DNA of 64,000 nucleotides from Paracoccus aurantiacus (GCF_007993065.1 NZ_VOPL01000001.1:186001-250000); one strand, 5' to 3'. Positions 7,961 to 18,029 are shown, numbered from the stretch's first letter. Notes: generated by a model not told the origin, from the sequence alone. Numbers and translations: made by a program.

Positions 7961-8982
7961 TGTCGGGCCGCGTCCCTTCGGTCGCGGCCTTCGCCTTTGT
8001 CTCTGTCGCGCCTGCTGCGCTGCTGATCTGGGGTGCGGCCAATGGCGGCTGGACCATCTGGGCCGGGTTCTTGTGGATGGCGGTCGCCGCCCCGCTGGCA
8101 GATACGATCATCGCGCGTGGCTTTGGCGACGTGGAGGATGGCGCGCGCTTTCCGGGTGCGAATGCCCTGCTGGTCGTGCTGGCGATCATCCATCTTGATC
8201 TGCTTGTGGGGACGCTTCGCGCCTTCGCGAATGACTGGCTTAGCGGCCTGGAACGCGTCGCCCTGTTTCTTGGCGCGGGCATGTGGTTCGGGCAGGTCTC
8301 GAACTCTTTCGCGCATGAACTGATCCACCGTCGCAGCCGCGGCCTGTTCCGGCTGGGCGCGGCGGTCTATGTCTCGCTGCTGTTCGGGCACCATGTCAGC
8401 GCGCATCGGCTGGTGCATCATGTCCATGTGGCAACCGATGGCGATCCGAATTCTGCCCGCAAGGGCGAAAGCTTCTGGCGCTTCTTTCCGCGTGCTTGGT
8501 TCGGGTCGTTCAAGGCGGGCCTGATGGCGGAGAGGAAGCGGGCCGCGTCATCGGGGCGGCTGAACCCCTATGTTTTCTGGCTTGGCGGGGCGGTGCTTTG
8601 CATGGTTCTCGTGTGGAGCATTTTCGGACCGCGCGCGACGCTCGACTATCTGCTGCTGTGCCTTTACGCGCAGATGCAGCTGATGCTGTCGGACTATGTG
8701 CAGCATTATGGGCTGCGCCGCGCGCGCGATGATGGGCGGCCGGAACCTGTGGGGCCGCGCCACAGCTGGGACGCCCCGCATCCCTTTTCGTCACTGGCGA
8801 TGGTCAATGCGCCGCGCCATTCCGACCACCATGCCCATCCGGGCCGCGAATATCCGGTGCTGCGGCTTGGTGCGGAAAAGCGCCCGATGTTGCCCTATTC
8901 GCTGCCAGTCATGGGCGCGATTGCGATGGTGCCGCCGTTGTGGCGGCGAGTGATGGACAGGCGGGTCCTGCGGATGAACTAG
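7960..8982 (+). CDS. AlkB-type membrane di-iron alkane/fatty-acyl hydroxylase
   Basis: A 340-residue integral-membrane non-haem di-iron oxygenase of the alkane 1-monooxygenase family. All histidine boxes are present: HELIH at 119-123, the GHHxxxHRLVHHVHVAT cluster at about 143-159 with DPNSAR after it, the YVQHYGL helix segment at about 246-252 and HSDHHAH at 287-293. Hydrophobic helices surround them. Predicted role is terminal hydroxylation of an alkyl chain, but no rubredoxin or alkane regulator is nearby, so the substrate may be a lipid and not an alkane. The ATG at 7960 overlaps the ftsY stop; GTG 7957 is an alternative start. Confidence 0.85.
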   Translation: MSGRVPSVAAFAFVSVAPAALLIWGAANGGWTIWAGFLWMAVAAPLADTIIARGFGDVEDGARFPGANALLVVLAIIHLDLLVGTLRAFANDWLSGLERVALFLGAGMWFGQVSNSFAHELIHRRSRGLFRLGAAVYVSLLFGHHVSAHRLVHHVHVATDGDPNSARKGESFWRFFPRAWFGSFKAGLMAERKRAASSGRLNPYVFWLGGAVLCMVLVWSIFGPRATLDYLLLCLYAQMQLMLSDYVQHYGLRRARDDGRPEPVGPRHSWDAPHPFSSLAMVNAPRHSDHHAHPGREYPVLRLGAEKRPMLPYSLPVMGAIAMVPPLWRRVMDRRVLRMN

Positions 8983-9000
8983 CAAGACGAGTGATAAGGC

Positions 9001-9210
9001 ATGAGAACGGCGCTGTTTTTCCTCTATGTCGTGCTGTTTATCTATGCGCCTTTTGGCGCGCTTTGCGCGGTTCCGTTGCTGTTCTTCTTCTACTCGATGT
9101 TCGCCGGCGTGCTTTTTATGATGGGCAGTGTCGTGATGATGATTGCGGGCTACGTCTTTGCCCCCAAGGTCGCAGCCTGGCTGGGTGTATCCCCGGATAT
9201 TTTCCTCTGA
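9001..9210 (+). CDS. small two-helix membrane protein, unknown function
   Basis: A 69-residue very hydrophobic protein with helices at about residues 4-33 and 34-52, ending in APKVAAWLGVSPDIFL. GATAAGG precedes the ATG at a suitable distance, and the gene follows the AlkB-type gene by 18 bases on the same strand, so they are probably co-transcribed. I do not recognise the family. Possible roles include an accessory subunit or an independent small membrane protein. Confidence 0.6.
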   Translation: MRTALFFLYVVLFIYAPFGALCAVPLLFFFYSMFAGVLFMMGSVVMMIAGYVFAPKVAAWLGVSPDIFL

Positions 9211-9236
9211 ATCTGCAGCCGAGTTGGCGGGCCGGC

Positions 9237-11639
9237 CTACTGGCCGCGTGGCTTGGCGCGCAATGTCGGGTCGGCCTCGGTCGGGTCTTCGGGCCAAGGG
9301 TGACGGGGATAGCGCCCGCGCATGTCCTTCCTGACATCGGCGTAGGATCCGGCCCAGAAGCCCGGCAGGTCGGTCGTGACCGCAATGGGTTTCTGACCCG
9401 GTGAGAGCAGGGTCATCCGCAGGGGCTGGCGGCCGATCATCGGATGGCTGGTGACGCCGAAAACCTCTTGCAGGCGCAACTCGACTGAAGGGGTTTCAGC
9501 GTCATAGTCAATTGGCACCTGCCGCCCAAGCGGCGTGGTGAAATGGGCAGGGGCAAGCTTGTTCAACGTCTGCTGGCCGTCCCAGCCAAGCAGGTTCATC
9601 AAGGCTTGCGTCAGGTCCAGACCGCGAAGATCGCCCCGATTGCGGACCTTTCCAAGAAACGGCAGCAGCCAGTCACCATCGGCCAGCAAGCCCTCGTCGC
9701 TGACATCGGGACCGTCTGGCAGCAGCCTGATCCGGGCGCGCAGACGTGCGGCCTTGGCGCCCCATGGCAGGCCGTCGGCCCGGATTCCGTCCCATGCGGC
9801 GCGGGCGATAGCGTCCTCGTCTGGTTTTTCCAGCGGGCGTTCGGACAAGGTCAGCGCGCCCAGAAGCTCGCGACGGCGGGCGAGGATGCGGCCCTCTCGC
9901 GTTGACCATTCGACAGCGTCGCGGGACACGATCCGGCTTGTGAAAAGATCGCGGATTTCGGCCTCGGTGATGGGCAGGGCAAGGCGGATCTTCGATTCGC
10001 GGCCCTCGCCATCCAGATCGGTGGCGACAAGAAATGGCTCACCCGCCAGCGCATCGCCTTCAGGCAGCACGGCGCCGCGCCCGCCCGACAGAAGAAAGCG
10101 CGGCTGGTCGCCGGGACGGCGCATCCCGATCCGGTCGGGATAGGCAAGCGCGGCAGCAGCGCCGGGCGAAAGGGCGCGGGTTTCAGGGGCAAGCCGCGAC
10201 AGGCGGCGGCCTTCCTGCCGGATGCGTTCCAGCGCACCGCGCGCGGCATCGTGACGCGCGGGATTTTCAAGCGCCCGCAGGCGCAGCGACAGGTCTGTGC
10301 CGACGCCGCGCAGCGGGTCGCGATCCTCCATCAGTGCTGCAAGCGGCGCAGCATCGCGCCCCGCGACGGCGAGCATATGGGCGATGCGCGGATGGACGGG
10401 AAGCGCCGCCAGATCGCGGCCATGAGGCGTGATCCGGTCGCCGCCATCCAGCGCACCCAGATCCCGAAGCAGCGCCCGCGCCTCGGTCAGGGCGGCATCC
10501 GGGGGCGGTGTCAGGAAGGCCATATCGTCGCCGTCGCTGCCCCAGTTCGCCAGTTCCAGCGCAAGGCCGGTCAGGTCTGCCACGGCGATTTCGGGGGGGG
10601 CGAAGGCGGGCAGGGTGCCTTCCTCGGCCCGTGCCCACATGCGATAGCAGATGCCCGGCGCGACGCGGCCCGCGCGGCCGCGGCGCTGTTCGGCCTCGGC
10701 CCGGCTGACGCGTTCAGTGACCAGTCGCGACATGCCCGAACCCGGGTCGAACCGCGCCCGCCGCGCGCGCCCCGCATCGACCACGACGCGCACGCCCGGA
10801 ATGGTCAACGAGGTTTCCGCGATGGCCGTCGCCAGCACGATCTTGCGACGGTCGCCGGGGGACGACAGCGCGGCGCGTTGGGCCTTGAAATCCATTGCGC
10901 CGTAAAGTGGCGCAATCTCGACCGGCAGATCCGACAGGGCGGCGGCAACGCGGCGGATTTCACCCTCGCCGGGCAGGAAGGCCAGAATGGTGCCACCCGG
11001 ATCGTCGCGCGTTTCAGCCTCTGCCTGCGTGATCAGGCGGGCGGCTTCGCTATCCAGACGGTGGCCCGCGGGCAGGAGGCGCGCGAGATAGCGCGTCTCG
11101 ACCGGGAAGGCGCGGCCCATGCTTTCGATGATCGGCGCGCTGTCCAACAACGTCGCAACCGGCCCGGCATCCAGCGTGGCCGACATCACCAGAATGTGCA
11201 AATCGGGGCGTAAGGCCCCCCGCGCCTCCCACACGAGTGCAAGTCCCAGATCCGCATTCAGGCTGCGTTCGTGGAATTCGTCGAAGATCACGCAGCCGAT
11301 CCCGTCAAGCGAAGGGTCCGATTGCAGCATTCGCGTCAGAATGCCCTCGGTCACGACCTCTATCCTGCGACCTGCCACGAAGTCGCCACGCATCCTGTAG
11401 CCTACGTCTTCGCCGGGCTTCTGGCCAAGGCCCTCGGCCAGTCGTTCGGCCGCGGCGCGCGCGGCAAGACGGCGCGGCTCCAGCACCAGGATCTTGCCCG
11501 GCACCTGATCCATCAGCGCAAGCGGCACCCGCGTCGTCTTGCCAGCGCCGGGCGGCGCAATCAGCACCGCGCGGCCATGCGTTTTCATGGCATCGGCCAG
11601 TTGCGGAAGGGCGTCGTCGATGGGCAGCGTATCGGTCAT
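9237..11639 (-). CDS. hrpB: ATP-dependent RNA helicase HrpB
   Basis: A DEAH/RHA-type superfamily 2 helicase (800 aa). Walker A is APPGAGKTTR at residues 28-37, motif II is the HrpB-typical DEFH in VIFDEFHERS, and motif III is MSATLD. The QRRGRAGR motif VI lies near residues 315-325. The C-terminal HrpB-specific domain ends WPEDPTEADPTLRAKPRG. HrpB proteins are widespread and poorly understood RNA helicases. The gene faces the small membrane protein gene with a 26-base gap. ATG at 11639 starts MTDTLPIDDALPQLADAM as expected for the family. Confidence 0.94.
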   Translation of the reverse strand: MTDTLPIDDALPQLADAMKTHGRAVLIAPPGAGKTTRVPLALMDQVPGKILVLEPRRLAARAAAERLAEGLGQKPGEDVGYRMRGDFVAGRRIEVVTEGILTRMLQSDPSLDGIGCVIFDEFHERSLNADLGLALVWEARGALRPDLHILVMSATLDAGPVATLLDSAPIIESMGRAFPVETRYLARLLPAGHRLDSEAARLITQAEAETRDDPGGTILAFLPGEGEIRRVAAALSDLPVEIAPLYGAMDFKAQRAALSSPGDRRKIVLATAIAETSLTIPGVRVVVDAGRARRARFDPGSGMSRLVTERVSRAEAEQRRGRAGRVAPGICYRMWARAEEGTLPAFAPPEIAVADLTGLALELANWGSDGDDMAFLTPPPDAALTEARALLRDLGALDGGDRITPHGRDLAALPVHPRIAHMLAVAGRDAAPLAALMEDRDPLRGVGTDLSLRLRALENPARHDAARGALERIRQEGRRLSRLAPETRALSPGAAAALAYPDRIGMRRPGDQPRFLLSGGRGAVLPEGDALAGEPFLVATDLDGEGRESKIRLALPITEAEIRDLFTSRIVSRDAVEWSTREGRILARRRELLGALTLSERPLEKPDEDAIARAAWDGIRADGLPWGAKAARLRARIRLLPDGPDVSDEGLLADGDWLLPFLGKVRNRGDLRGLDLTQALMNLLGWDGQQTLNKLAPAHFTTPLGRQVPIDYDAETPSVELRLQEVFGVTSHPMIGRQPLRMTLLSPGQKPIAVTTDLPGFWAGSYADVRKDMRGRYPRHPWPEDPTEADPTLRAKPRGQ

Positions 11640-11829
11640 GAACCCGACATAGAGCAGCCGGGGCGGGTCGGAAACATCTGCATCGCACGAAACCCCATCC
11701 TAGCCATTCCCGCGCGTGGTTCTCGCCCAATTCGGGCGCTGGCGTGTCAAAGCGCAATGGCGCGGCCTACACATCCGCGCAACGAGCGCCTATCTTGCCG
11801 AAGCCGGCGATCCGGGGTTGAGGTGAACG

Positions 11830-13200
11830 ATGGGACTTGGAAGTGATCTGCTGCGCGGCATCGGTGTCGGCGACCCGGTGATCCGGCTTGGGGTGACGGG
11901 GCTAAGCCGCGCGGGAAAGACGGTGTTCATCACATCGCTTGTCGCAAACCTCATGGATCGCGGTCGGATGACGGCGCTGAAGGCCGCCGCTGACGGGTCG
12001 ATCAAGGCGGCCTGGTTGCAGCCGCAGCCCGACGATACGGTTCCGCGCTTTGAATTCGAAAACCATCTTGCCGCCCTGACCGGGCCAGAGCCGTATTGGC
12101 CCGAGGGGACGCGGCATATCTCGGAACTTCGGTTGTCCCTGCGGGTGCAGCCCTCGGGGCTGCTCAGCGGGTGGCGCAAGCCGCAGACCGTGCATATCGA
12201 CATCGTCGATTACCCCGGCGAATGGCTTCTGGACCTGCGCCTGATGGAACGCAGCTATGACGAGTGGTCTGCCGAGGTGCTTTCGCGGATGCCGGGCAGG
12301 CCGGGTGCAGAGGATTATCTTGCCGCCCTTGCAGCCGTCGATCTGGATGCGCGTCTGGACGAGCAGACCGCCCAATCGCTTTCGGCGTCCTATACCGCGC
12401 ATCTGCAGGCCGCGCGCGAGGCGGGCTGGTCCGATTGCACGCCGGGCCGCTTCCTTTTGCCGGGCGAGATGGCAGGATCGCCCGCGCTCACCTTCGCGCC
12501 CCTGCCGCCGGTCGAAGGCAAATCGCCGCTGCGCCGCGAATTCGCCCGCCGCTACGAGGCCTATAAATCGCGCATCGTGAAGCCTTTCTTCCGCGACCAC
12601 TTCGCCCGCATCGACCGTCAGGTGGTGCTGGTCGATGTGCTGGGCGCGATCCATGCCGGGCCACCAGCGCTGGAAGATCTGCGCCGGACGATGGCCGATA
12701 TCCTGTCCGCCTTCAATCCGGGCCGCACCGGCTGGCTGGCGCAATTGCTGGGCCTGCGCCGGGTCGAGCGCATCCTGTTCGCCGCCACCAAGGCCGATCA
12801 CCTGCACCATACCCAGCATCCGCGACTGGCCAATATCGCCACCGCACTTCTGCGCGAGGCCCGCGACCGCGCCGATTTCGCGGGCGCGCGGACAGAAGCG
12901 ATGGCGATTGCCTCGCTTCGCGCCACGACCGAGGCGATGATCGAACAGAACGGGCAGGATCTTCCTGCCGTGCGGGGCACGCTGATGGACGGGCGGCGCG
13001 CGGCCTTCTATCCGGGCGAGTTGCCTGCCGACCCGGCGCAACTTCTGGTGCCCGCGCGCGAAGGCAAGACCGAATGGCTGGACGGCGATTACGCCGCGAT
13101 GAACTTCAGACCTGCCGCCGATACCTCGCGTCCGGGCGACGGGCCGCCCCATATCCGGCTGGACCGGGCCGCAGAATTTCTGATCGGAGATCGACTTTGA
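11830..13200 (+). CDS. ycjX: YcjX-family P-loop protein (DUF463)
   Basis: A 456-residue predicted nucleotide-binding stress protein of the YcjX family. The N-terminal P-loop is GLSRAGKTVFITSL at about residues 22-35, with VDYPGEWLLDL and VLVDVLGAIHAG downstream as family blocks. In enterobacteria ycjX and ycjF follow the phage-shock genes; here only the pair is present. Its TGA overlaps the TTG start of the following gene. GTTGAGGTGAACG precedes the ATG. GTPase activity and role in envelope stress are family-level inferences. Confidence 0.9.
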   Translation: MGLGSDLLRGIGVGDPVIRLGVTGLSRAGKTVFITSLVANLMDRGRMTALKAAADGSIKAAWLQPQPDDTVPRFEFENHLAALTGPEPYWPEGTRHISELRLSLRVQPSGLLSGWRKPQTVHIDIVDYPGEWLLDLRLMERSYDEWSAEVLSRMPGRPGAEDYLAALAAVDLDARLDEQTAQSLSASYTAHLQAAREAGWSDCTPGRFLLPGEMAGSPALTFAPLPPVEGKSPLRREFARRYEAYKSRIVKPFFRDHFARIDRQVVLVDVLGAIHAGPPALEDLRRTMADILSAFNPGRTGWLAQLLGLRRVERILFAATKADHLHHTQHPRLANIATALLREARDRADFAGARTEAMAIASLRATTEAMIEQNGQDLPAVRGTLMDGRRAAFYPGELPADPAQLLVPAREGKTEWLDGDYAAMNFRPAADTSRPGDGPPHIRLDRAAEFLIGDRL

Positions 13201-14258
13201 CCGACCAACGACGCCACGGCCCCGTGCTGATAGAGCTTGACGAGGATACCCCCCGTCAGCGCGCCGACGCGAACCCCGCTGATGCGACCCCCATCGAGGA
13301 TGCGCCGTCATCCCTGCCGCGACCTGCGACGATGGACCTGGTCACACGGCTGGCAGGTCGCGGTCCGTCGAAGCTGACGCGGTTTTTCTTCAACGCTGCT
13401 GCGGCGCTTCTGACATTTCTTCTGTCGGTCGCGGCACTGAATTACATCGACCGGCTGATGACCCGCTGGCCGATCCTTGGCTGGGTCGGGGTGGGGCTGT
13501 TTGCCCTGTTCACGCTGGCGGTGCTGGGGCTTGCCGTGCGCGAATACCGCGCCTGGGGCAGGTTTGCGCAGATCGACCATATCAACCGCGATGCCGGAAA
13601 AGCGCTTGCGGATGAGGATCTCGGCATGGCGCGCAGCGTGGTGAAGCGGCTCGATGCGATTTATGCCGAACGACCGCAGGCGCAGTGGGGGCGTACGACG
13701 CTGGCCGAGCGCGCGCCCGATGCCTTCGATGCCGAAACGCTTCTCATGCTGGCCGAGACGCAGCTTCTCGCGCCGCTCGATCAGGAGGCGCGGCGAGAGA
13801 TCGAGGCTGCGGCGCGAACCGTCGCGACGGCGACCGCGCTCATTCCGCTGGCCTTCGCCGATGTCGCGGCGGCGCTGGCGGCGAATCTGCGCATGATCCG
13901 GCGCATGGCCGAAATCTATGGCGGACGCGCGGGTGCTGTCGGCGGCTGGCGGCTGGCGCGCACCGTGATGACCCATCTTGTGGCCACGGGCGCGGTCGCG
14001 GCGGGCGATGATCTGATCCATACGGTCGCAGGCGGCGGCCTTCTGTCCAAGGTGTCGCGCCGTTTCGGCGAGGGCGTCGTGAACGGTGCGCTGACCGCGC
14101 GTGTCGGCATCGCCGCGATGGAGGTCTGCCGTCCGCTGCCCTTTATCGCGCAGCCCCGGCCCAAGGTCGGCAATCTCGTCTCTCGCGGGCTTGCGGGCCT
14201 GTTCGGGACCGGCGAGGCGAAGGGCGAAACGACCGGCGATCCCCGCCCCGAAACCTGA
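13197..14258 (+). CDS. ycjF: YcjF/TIGR01620-family membrane protein
   Basis: A 353-residue inner-membrane partner of YcjX. It has an acidic N-terminal region, two transmembrane helices near residues 65-115, and a C-terminal DUF697-like domain with GDDLIHTVAGGGLLSKVSRR and TARVGIAAMEVCRPLPF. The only start consistent with coupling is TTG at 13197, overlapping the ycjX stop and preceded by CGGAGA at 13185-13190. A GTG at 13224 is the alternative. The overlap argues that the two proteins are made together. Confidence 0.85.
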   Translation: MTDQRRHGPVLIELDEDTPRQRADANPADATPIEDAPSSLPRPATMDLVTRLAGRGPSKLTRFFFNAAAALLTFLLSVAALNYIDRLMTRWPILGWVGVGLFALFTLAVLGLAVREYRAWGRFAQIDHINRDAGKALADEDLGMARSVVKRLDAIYAERPQAQWGRTTLAERAPDAFDAETLLMLAETQLLAPLDQEARREIEAAARTVATATALIPLAFADVAAALAANLRMIRRMAEIYGGRAGAVGGWRLARTVMTHLVATGAVAAGDDLIHTVAGGGLLSKVSRRFGEGVVNGALTARVGIAAMEVCRPLPFIAQPRPKVGNLVSRGLAGLFGTGEAKGETTGDPRPET

Positions 14259-14341
14259 CGTCCCGCTCGCTCTGTCGCCCCCTTGAACCGGAAGCGTCGG
14301 CTCGTTACCTTGGGGCTAACTTGATATCGGAGGGCGTGACC

Positions 14342-15463
14342 ATGGCGCCCAGGCGTCCCGCGGGTGCGGACGCGTTCCCGGCACCGAAGGTTGAGCCGTC
14401 AGGCACCCGCCCCCCCGATTCGGGGCCGCTATACGCAGCTTTGGATTTGGGAACAAACAGTTGCCGGATGCTGATTGCCCGACCGACGGGCAGTCAGTTC
14501 CAGGTTGTCGACAGCTTTTCGAAGCCGGTCCAGCTCGGTCAGGGGCTGGAGGCGTCGGGGCGGCTGTCACGTGCGTCCATGTCGCGCACCGTGCATGCCC
14601 TTCAGGTGTGCCGGCGCAAGCTGGAACAGCACAAGGTCCAGAACATGCGCCTTGTCGCGACCGAGGCGTGCCGCCGTGCGCGCAACAGCCGCGATTTCAT
14701 GCGCATGATCCGGCGCGAAACCGGCCTGCCGATCGAGGTGATCGGCGCCGAGGAAGAGGCCCGCCTCGCCGTCATTTCCTGCGCGCCGCTGGTCAACCAG
14801 AAGACCGAGCAATTGCTGGTCGTCGACATCGGCGGCGGTTCGACCGAACTGGTCTGGATCGACCTTGGCGATGTGGAACCGCGCGAACGGTCGCGCGCGA
14901 TCATGAAGCTGGGAAACGGCTTCTCCTCGGTCGAGCCGGGCGGCGCGCGCGTGGTGGACTGGATCAGCGTGCCCCTTGGCGTGGCGACCTTGCGCGACCA
15001 GTTCGCGGATGTGACCGACGATCCGGGACGTTTTGCGCTGATGAGCTGGTATTTCGAAGAAATGCTCGCGGATTTTGCGCCCTATGCGAAAGGGGCGCCG
15101 GATCGCGGTTTCCAGATCATCGGCACCTCGGGAACGGTTACAACGGTTGCCGCCAGCCATCTGGGGCTGAAACGCTATGACCGCACCAAGGTTGACGGTC
15201 TGACCATGACAAGCGCCGAAATCGACGCCGTGATCCGCAATTACCTTGCGCTTGGGCCGGAAGGGCGTCGCACCGATCCGCGCATCGGGCGCGAACGCCA
15301 CGCGCTGATCATGTCGGGCGCGGCGATCTTGCAGACGCTGATGCGCATCTGGCCGACGCGCCGCCTGTCGGTCGCCGACCGTGGCCTGCGCGAGGGGCTG
15401 CTATATTCCCAGATGGTCCGCGACGGCGCGATCACCGATGACGAGATGAACGGGGTGACCTGA
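14342..15463 (+). CDS. exopolyphosphatase / guanosine pentaphosphatase family protein
   Basis: A 373-residue Ppx/GppA phosphatase of the ASKHA fold that degrades polyphosphate or pppGpp. Phosphate-1 loop [14 protein letters not shown] lies at about residues 33-46, [13 protein letters not shown] at about 160-172 and GTSGTVTT at about 262-269. It is the short two-domain form, lacking the C-terminal HD region of E. coli Ppx. GGAGGG at 14329-14334 supports the ATG at 14342. The stop overlaps the rlmE start by one base, linking it to rRNA methylation in an operon. Ppx and GppA cannot be told apart by eye. Confidence 0.9.
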   Translation: MAPRRPAGADAFPAPKVEPSGTRPPDSGPLYAALDLGTNSCRMLIARPTGSQFQVVDSFSKPVQLGQGLEASGRLSRASMSRTVHALQVCRRKLEQHKVQNMRLVATEACRRARNSRDFMRMIRRETGLPIEVIGAEEEARLAVISCAPLVNQKTEQLLVVDIGGGSTELVWIDLGDVEPRERSRAIMKLGNGFSSVEPGGARVVDWISVPLGVATLRDQFADVTDDPGRFALMSWYFEEMLADFAPYAKGAPDRGFQIIGTSGTVTTVAASHLGLKRYDRTKVDGLTMTSAEIDAVIRNYLALGPEGRRTDPRIGRERHALIMSGAAILQTLMRIWPTRRLSVADRGLREGLLYSQMVRDGAITDDEMNGVT

Positions 15464-16266
15464 TGGCGAAAAAGCCGGGCGGCGTGAACGGGCCACGCGA
15501 ACGCAAATCCTCTGGCCGCGGGCAGCGCGATCTGCGGGTACGGGTAAAGTCTGCCAAGGGCCGCAAGCTCAGCAGCACGCTTTGGCTGGAACGGCAGCTG
15601 AACGATCCCTATGTGCAGCGCGCCAAGCGCGAAGGCTATCGCGGCCGCGCCGCCTTCAAGATCCTGGAACTGGACGACAAGTATCGCTTTCTCGTGCCCG
15701 GTGCGCGGGTTGTCGATCTGGGCTGCGCGCCCGGCGGCTGGTTGCAGGTTGCGATCCCGCGGATTAATGCGCTGGGCGAGAAATCCGGCAAGAAGCAGGG
15801 CCGTATCATCGGCGTCGATCTGCAGGAAATTGATCCGATTCCCGGCGCCGAAATCCATGTTCTGGATTTTCTTGAGGACGGCGCGGACGACAAGGTCAAG
15901 GCATGGCTGGGCGGCGAGGCCGATGTGGTCATGTCGGACATGGCGGCCTCGTCTTCTGGGCATCAGGGGACGGATCACCTGCGCATCGTGACGCTTGTCG
16001 AAGCTGCGGCAGAACTCGCGTTCGACGTGCTGGCACCGGGCGGCACGTTCGTGGCCAAGGTGCTGGCCGGCGGTGCCGAACAGTCGCTGCAGACCCTGCT
16101 CAAGCAGAATTTCGACAAGGTGGCCAATGTGAAGCCGCCGGCTTCGCGGTCCGATTCGTCCGAAAAATTCGTCGTAGCCACAGGCTTTCGCGGCAGGCAG
16201 TGCGCTCAGGGCGACGAAGCCCGGCCTGACGATCCGCAGTCCGACGACCCGCAGTCTGACGAATGA
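15463..16266 (+). CDS. rlmE: 23S rRNA (uridine-2'-O-) methyltransferase RlmE
   Basis: A 267-residue FtsJ/RrmJ-type SAM methyltransferase that modifies U2552 in the A loop of 23S rRNA. The catalytic tetrad is readable: Lys in RAAFKILEL, Asp in SDMAAS, Lys in VAKVLAGG and a Glu near the C-terminal [10 protein letters not shown]. The SAM site is [13 protein letters not shown]. An N-terminal extension of about 30 basic residues is normal in alphaproteobacteria. The last 15 residues are a short acidic repeat (DDPQS twice) after the conserved fold. Confidence 0.95.
   Translation: MAKKPGGVNGPRERKSSGRGQRDLRVRVKSAKGRKLSSTLWLERQLNDPYVQRAKREGYRGRAAFKILELDDKYRFLVPGARVVDLGCAPGGWLQVAIPRINALGEKSGKKQGRIIGVDLQEIDPIPGAEIHVLDFLEDGADDKVKAWLGGEADVVMSDMAASSSGHQGTDHLRIVTLVEAAAELAFDVLAPGGTFVAKVLAGGAEQSLQTLLKQNFDKVANVKPPASRSDSSEKFVVATGFRGRQCAQGDEARPDDPQSDDPQSDE
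16228..16263 (+). repeat. 15-base tandem repeat at the 3' end of rlmE
   Basis: Two near-identical 15-base units (16228-16242 and 16243-16257, two mismatches) and the start of a third encode [12 protein letters not shown]. It lies outside the methyltransferase fold and probably arose by slippage. Confidence 0.7.
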
Positions 16267-16290
16267 GCGAAGCCGTCTGAGCGGCCGCGA

Positions 16291-17181
16291 TCAGGCGGCC
16301 GGGCCGACCCGCAGCGTATTCCACGCCTTCATCCGCGACCGGAACCAGATCCGCTGCGATTTCGCATATTGGCGCGTCGCGATAATGGCCCGCGATTTCG
16401 CGGTCTTGGCGTCGATTTCCTCGCGAAGATAGGCCGCGATCTCGGGTGCGCCGATGGCGCGGGTCCATTGCGCGCGCTCGTCCCAGACGGGCATCATCGC
16501 ACGCACTTCATCGACCGCGCCGTCCTGCCACATCTGCGCGAATCGCACCAGAATACGCTTGGCCAGCCAGTCGCGGTCGGATTTCAGCACCAGACATGTC
16601 GCATCCTCGGGCGAGATCAGCGGTGGCGGCGTTTCCGTCTGCCAGTCCACGATGCTGCGCCCGGTCGCCTGCAGAACCTCCCAAGCGCGCTGCACGCGGG
16701 CGGGGTTGTTCAGGTCGATCTTCTCGCGCGAGGCGTCGTCAAGCCCGGCGATCATGTCCTGAAGCCCGCCACCGGCAAGGATCGCGTCGCCGGTATCGCG
16801 GATCTCGGGCGGGACCGGCGGAATATGCGCAAGGCCAGAGGTAAGCGCCGTCAGGTAAAGCCCGGTGCCGCCTGCCACGATCAGCCGCCCCTCGATTTTG
16901 GCGACATCGCCCAGCCAGTCGCCGACCGAATAGCTCTGGCCGGGATCGACATGCCCGTAAAGCGCATGGGGCGCTGCCGCCATATCCGCCGCGTCCGGTC
17001 GCGCGGTCAGCACGCGCCAGCAAGACCAGATCTGCATCGCATCGGCATTCACGATGGTGCCGCCCTGCGCTTCGGCAATCGCCAGCGCCAGCGCCGACTT
17101 GCCCGAGGCCGTCGGCCCCGCGATCACCACATGACGCTGCGGGTCGATCGTTTCGATCACTTGGCTGTAATCCGTGCCCAT
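16291..17181 (-). CDS. miaA: tRNA dimethylallyltransferase MiaA
   Basis: A 296-residue enzyme adding the isopentenyl group to N6 of A37 in tRNAs that read codons beginning with U. The P-loop GPTASGKSALALA is at about residues 21-33, with NADAMQIW and GGTGLYLTALTSGL as substrate-binding segments and a C-terminal ATRQYAKSQRIWFR matching the family RQYAKRQxTWFR motif. It is convergent with rlmE (24-base gap) and divergent from pyrH. Length is normal. Confidence 0.96.
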   Translation of the reverse strand: MGTDYSQVIETIDPQRHVVIAGPTASGKSALALAIAEAQGGTIVNADAMQIWSCWRVLTARPDAADMAAAPHALYGHVDPGQSYSVGDWLGDVAKIEGRLIVAGGTGLYLTALTSGLAHIPPVPPEIRDTGDAILAGGGLQDMIAGLDDASREKIDLNNPARVQRAWEVLQATGRSIVDWQTETPPPLISPEDATCLVLKSDRDWLAKRILVRFAQMWQDGAVDEVRAMMPVWDERAQWTRAIGAPEIAAYLREEIDAKTAKSRAIIATRQYAKSQRIWFRSRMKAWNTLRVGPAA

Positions 17182-17261
17182 GACTGTCCATTCCGGCGGT
17201 TGAACCCGAACCCCTTTTGCGACATTTTGCGGCGCAGTTGAACCACTGGAAGGGAATCTCG

Positions 17262-18029
17262 ATGAGCGAAGCGGAAACGAAGGCCCCGACCAGCTATGAT
17301 CGCGTCATGCTGAAGATCTCGGGCGAGGCGCTGATGGGCGATCAGGGCTTCGGCCTTCACCCGCCGACCATCGCGCGCATCGCCGACGAGGTCGAATCGG
17401 TCACCGACCTTGGTGTCGAGGTCTGCATGGTCATCGGCGGCGGTAACATCTTCCGTGGCCTGCAGGGCAGCGCGCAGGGGATGGAACGCACGACCGCCGA
17501 TTACATGGGGATGCTTGCCACCGTGATGAACGCGCTGGCAATGCAGTCGGCACTGGAAGCCAAGGGCATCCATACCCGCGTCATCACCGCCATCCGCATG
17601 GACGAGGTGGCAGAGCCATATATCCGCCGCCGCGCCGTGCGCCATCTGGAAAAGAAGCGCGTCATCATCTTTGCGGCGGGCACCGGCAACCCCTATTTCA
17701 CCACCGATACTGCCGCCACCCTGCGGGCGTCCGAAATGAACTGCGAGGCGATCTTCAAGGGCACCAAGGTCGACGGGGTCTATGACAAGGACCCGAAGAA
17801 ATTCGCCGATGCCGTGCGCTATGACGAAGTGACCTATGACGAGGCGTTGCAGAAGAACCTTGGTGTGATGGATGCCTCGGCCATTGCACTGGCGCGCGAC
17901 AACAAGCTGCCGATCATCGTCTTTTCGCTGGACGAGCCGGGCGGCTTCCGCGGCATTCTGGCGGGCGAGGGGACTTACACCCGCGTCACGGACGGAAAGA
18001 CGAAGCCGGGGCGCGAGGTGAAATCCTGA
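17262..18029 (+). CDS. pyrH: UMP kinase
   Basis: A 255-residue hexameric bacterial UMP kinase of the amino-acid-kinase fold, phosphorylating UMP to UDP. Key blocks are [33 protein letters not shown] and the C-terminal [10 protein letters not shown]. The ATG at 17262 follows GGAAGGGA; an in-frame upstream ATG at 17217 would add 15 non-family residues. Unusually, frr does not follow. Instead its last 44 bases overlap, tail to tail, the 3' end of the P450 gene. Confidence 0.96.
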   Translation: MSEAETKAPTSYDRVMLKISGEALMGDQGFGLHPPTIARIADEVESVTDLGVEVCMVIGGGNIFRGLQGSAQGMERTTADYMGMLATVMNALAMQSALEAKGIHTRVITAIRMDEVAEPYIRRRAVRHLEKKRVIIFAAGTGNPYFTTDTAATLRASEMNCEAIFKGTKVDGVYDKDPKKFADAVRYDEVTYDEALQKNLGVMDASAIALARDNKLPIIVFSLDEPGGFRGILAGEGTYTRVTDGKTKPGREVKS

